From assembly GCF_004331435.1 (NCBI RefSeq), contig NZ_SJKA01000005.1, forward strand, positions 62,001 through 126,000: a stretch of 64,000 nucleotides of DNA, in the 5' to 3' direction. Of the stretch, positions 62,645-64,000 are shown in pieces (position 1 is the first letter of the stretch; every line of letters begins with the position of its first letter). The notes under the pieces are model-generated. The model ran no database searches. It was given only the letters and a program-made list of their open reading frames with translations, and was not told the DNA's origin. The translations under genes and the position numbers were made by a program. The stretch is from Kribbella sindirgiensis. GTDB lineage: Bacteria > Actinomycetota > Actinomycetes > Propionibacteriales > Kribbellaceae.

Positions 62645-63367
62645 TCAGGTGAGGGCTGCCAGGGCTTGGTTCATTGTGGTGGTGAATTCTTCTGGGGTTA
62701 GCGGTAGGCGGGATTTGACGTCGCGGCTCCATTGGTCGGCCAGGACCTCGGCGGAGCCGGCCTCGACACCGTCGAGGGCTGCGTCGGCCAGGTCGGGCGG
62801 GGCGATCTTGGCTACGGGCCAACCGGCGGCCATGTCGGTGTCGGCGAGGCCGAGGTGTACTGCTGTCACGAGCGTGCCCTGCTCGGCGAGTTCCAGGCGT
62901 ACGCCGTTGGTCATGGCCCAGGCCGCCGCCTTGGTCACGTGGTAGGCGTTGGCGCCCTTGCCCCCGAACCATGACATCGCGGACAGGACGTTGACGATCG
63001 CGCCCCCGCCGTTCCTGGCGAGCGCCGGCGCGAACTCCCGGATCATCCCCAAGTGCCCGAACATGTTCGTCTCCAGCTCACGCCGTACCGCGTCCAGCGA
63101 CCCGCTCACCAGGTCGGTCCCCGTCTGAATCCCCGCGTTGTTGACGAGAAGCGAGACATCCGGAGCAGCCTCGGCCGCGGCCCTCACGGATACGGGATCG
63201 GTGATGTCGAGGGGCAGTACGTCGACCCCGGGCAGGTCCACCGTCTCGGGCCGGCGAGCCGTCGCGTAGACCTTGCGGGCGCCCCGTTCGAGCAGACGCT
63301 GAGCGAAGGCGCGCCCCAGCCCGCGGTTGGCTCCGGTGACCAGGGCAACTGAGTTGTTGATGTCCAT
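62645..63367 (-). CDS. Short-chain dehydrogenase/reductase
   Basis: 240-aa SDR. The NAD(P) motif is T-G-A-N-R-G-L-G (11-18), N-N-A-G-I near 82 and the catalytic Y-H-V-T-K near 142. The T-A-R-R after the second strand suggests NADP preference. ATG 63367 follows TAGCGT with 6 bases between and no ribosome binding site. Its promoter holds a palindrome inside a 20-bp spacer and the divergent gene is a MerR regulator, which probably controls it. Confidence 0.9.
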   Translation of the reverse strand: MDINNSVALVTGANRGLGRAFAQRLLERGARKVYATARRPETVDLPGVDVLPLDITDPVSVRAAAEAAPDVSLLVNNAGIQTGTDLVSGSLDAVRRELETNMFGHLGMIREFAPALARNGGGAIVNVLSAMSWFGGKGANAYHVTKAAAWAMTNGVRLELAEQGTLVTAVHLGLADTDMAAGWPVAKIAPPDLADAALDGVEAGSAEVLADQWSRDVKSRLPLTPEEFTTTMNQALAALT

Positions 63368-63373
63368 GCCCGT

Positions 63374-63405
63374 ACGCTAAAACCTGACGTTGACGTCAGA
63401 GGCAA
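63374..63405 (-). promoter_or_regulatory. MerR-type promoter with a 16-bp operator in a 20-bp spacer
   Basis: On the minus strand, -35 TTGCCT (63405-63400) and -10 TAGCGT (63379-63374) are 20 bases apart. The spacer contains CTGACGT-TG-ACGTCAG (63384-63399), a perfect inverted repeat. Overlong spacers bearing a palindrome are the hallmark of MerR-activated promoters. The transcript would start at or near ATG 63367 of the SDR gene. Confidence 0.75.
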
Positions 63406-63428
63406 GTCCCGGGACGAGAGGAATCACC

Positions 63429-63788
63429 GTGGCCGAGCGCCTGATCCGCATCGGTGAGGTCGCACGGGGCGCCGGAGTCTCGGTACGCGCCGTCCGCTAC
63501 TACGAACAGCAGGGCCTGCTCATCGCGGAACGAAGTCCGTCCGGCCAGCGCCTCTACCGCCAGGATGCCGTCGACCGAATCCGCTTCTTCCAGCAGATGT
63601 TCGCCGCCGGCCTGACCAGCCGAAGAATCACGGAACTCCTCCCCTGCTGGGACTCCGGCCACACCGACGCCAACCAACGAGCCATGCTCCGCGCCGAACG
63701 CGACCGCGTCCAGGCCAAGGTCAACGACCTGCAAGCAGCCCTCGACCGCCTGGACGAGGTCATAGCAATCACAGACACCCACCTGTAG
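63429..63788 (+). CDS. MerR-family transcriptional regulator
   Basis: 119 aa. The winged HTH runs over residues 5-50 (I-R-I-G-E-V-A-R, R-A-V-R-Y-Y-E-Q-Q-G-L-L, R-L-Y), followed by a C-terminal coiled-coil helix with L-D-R-L-D-E. Only one Cys (L-L-P-C-W) lies in the effector region, so metal sensing of the usual C-x-C type is unlikely. GTG 63429 has GAGAGGA upstream. It is divergent from the SDR gene and likely binds 63384-63399. Confidence 0.9.
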   Translation: MAERLIRIGEVARGAGVSVRAVRYYEQQGLLIAERSPSGQRLYRQDAVDRIRFFQQMFAAGLTSRRITELLPCWDSGHTDANQRAMLRAERDRVQAKVNDLQAALDRLDEVIAITDTHL

Positions 63789-63887
63789 GCGGGCAGGGTG
63801 GTAGTCCCGGGATCAGCCGATTGGGTGATGTTGGGATGAGCTTGTTGGGCGATGTGGGGGCGGGGGCCGGTCGGCGAAGGTCGTTGT

Positions 63888-64000
63888 ATGAACAGTGCTT
63901 CTCCGATTGTTGAGGTTTCCGGGCTGCGGAAGGTGTATGGCGGGCGGGTTGTGGTCGACGATGTGTCGTTCGGTGTCGACGAGGGGGAGATCTTCGGGAT
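63888..64000 (+). CDS. ABC transporter ATP-binding protein, 5' fragment
   Basis: The window ends 37 codons into this gene. The start M-N-S-A-S-P-I-V-E-V-S-G-L-R-K-V-Y-G-G and then V-D-D-V-S-F-G-V-D-E-G-E-I-F-G are the A-loop Tyr and first strands of an ABC-2/drug-exporter-type ATPase. The Walker A motif lies just past the edge. GAAGG eight bases upstream is the likely ribosome binding site for ATG 63888. Confidence 0.8.
   Translation, partial: MNSASPIVEVSGLRKVYGGRVVVDDVSFGVDEGEIFG

Overview
The window is dense, high-GC actinobacterial chromosome: G/C-rich third codon positions, many GTG starts, ATGA/GTGA gene overlaps, and many TAnnnT hexamers 6-8 bases before a start codon as in leaderless mRNAs. 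From memory, the backbone follows the M. tuberculosis pbpB-to-fadD15 order and the matching Streptomyces region: ftsI, rsmH, mraZ, DUF3040, metF, polyprenyl synthase, PknL-type kinase, type II DAHP synthase, plsC, ArsA-type ATPase, SRPBCC proteins, FadD15. DUF2961/GH172 and other soil-type genes suggest a Nocardioides/Kribbella-type actinomycete; this placement is inference. No rRNA, tRNA, CRISPR array or prophage was seen.

Layout. 1-4014: start of the division/cell-wall (dcw) cluster on the minus strand (ftsI partial, ftsL, rsmH, mraZ). 4015-4562: divergent control region with 10-bp-phased GTGGA repeats on both strands. 4563-9205: MoxR ATPase, DUF58 and transglutaminase-like membrane protein in one operon. 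9206-19126: GNAT, DUF3040, two methyltransferases (one fused to DUF480), a decayed TnpB fragment, a cupin, a HEPN/DUF6504 operon behind a LexA-type SOS box, a DM13 protein, a YbaK-like deacylase, a nucleotidyltransferase and a large secreted amidase. 19289-26079: DUF4126, an FAD oxidoreductase, a HelD/HelR-type RNA polymerase remodeller, a SixA phosphatase, metF and a polyprenyl synthase. 26080-28395: an HTH protein, divergent DUF4180, and a coupled thiE - RNase Sa-like - barstar operon; thiO diverges from it. 29735-32714: LysM hydrolase and PASTA kinase. 32751-44988: accessory genes (transporter, GH15-like, GH172, Tat-exported propeller-amidohydrolase, oxidoreductase, esterases). 45043-50907: prs, threonine aldolase, DAHP synthase, DUF2237, plsC, lipase. 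50900-54936: LOR/SDH enzyme, enoyl-CoA hydratase and a dioxygenase. 55206-60669: EEP, two ROK kinases, DUF5304-like, ArsA-like and two SRPBCC genes in one minus-strand run. 60778-62565: acyl-CoA synthetase. 62645-64000: a short-chain dehydrogenase with a divergent MerR regulator, then the start of an ABC ATPase.

Main themes are cell envelope growth (dcw, MoxR/TgpA-type operon, LysM hydrolase, PASTA kinase, amidase), central precursors (DAHP, PRPP, one-carbon, thiamine, glucokinase) and stress or nucleic-acid control (HelR, SOS-HEPN, RNase/barstar). The most unusual non-coding signals are two 97-bp inverted-repeat elements (40575-40671 and 54993-55089), a pair of hairpins sharing one loop sequence (12294-12349 and 13962-14008), the two-sided phased repeats at mraZ, and a complete SOS promoter at 15277-15330.
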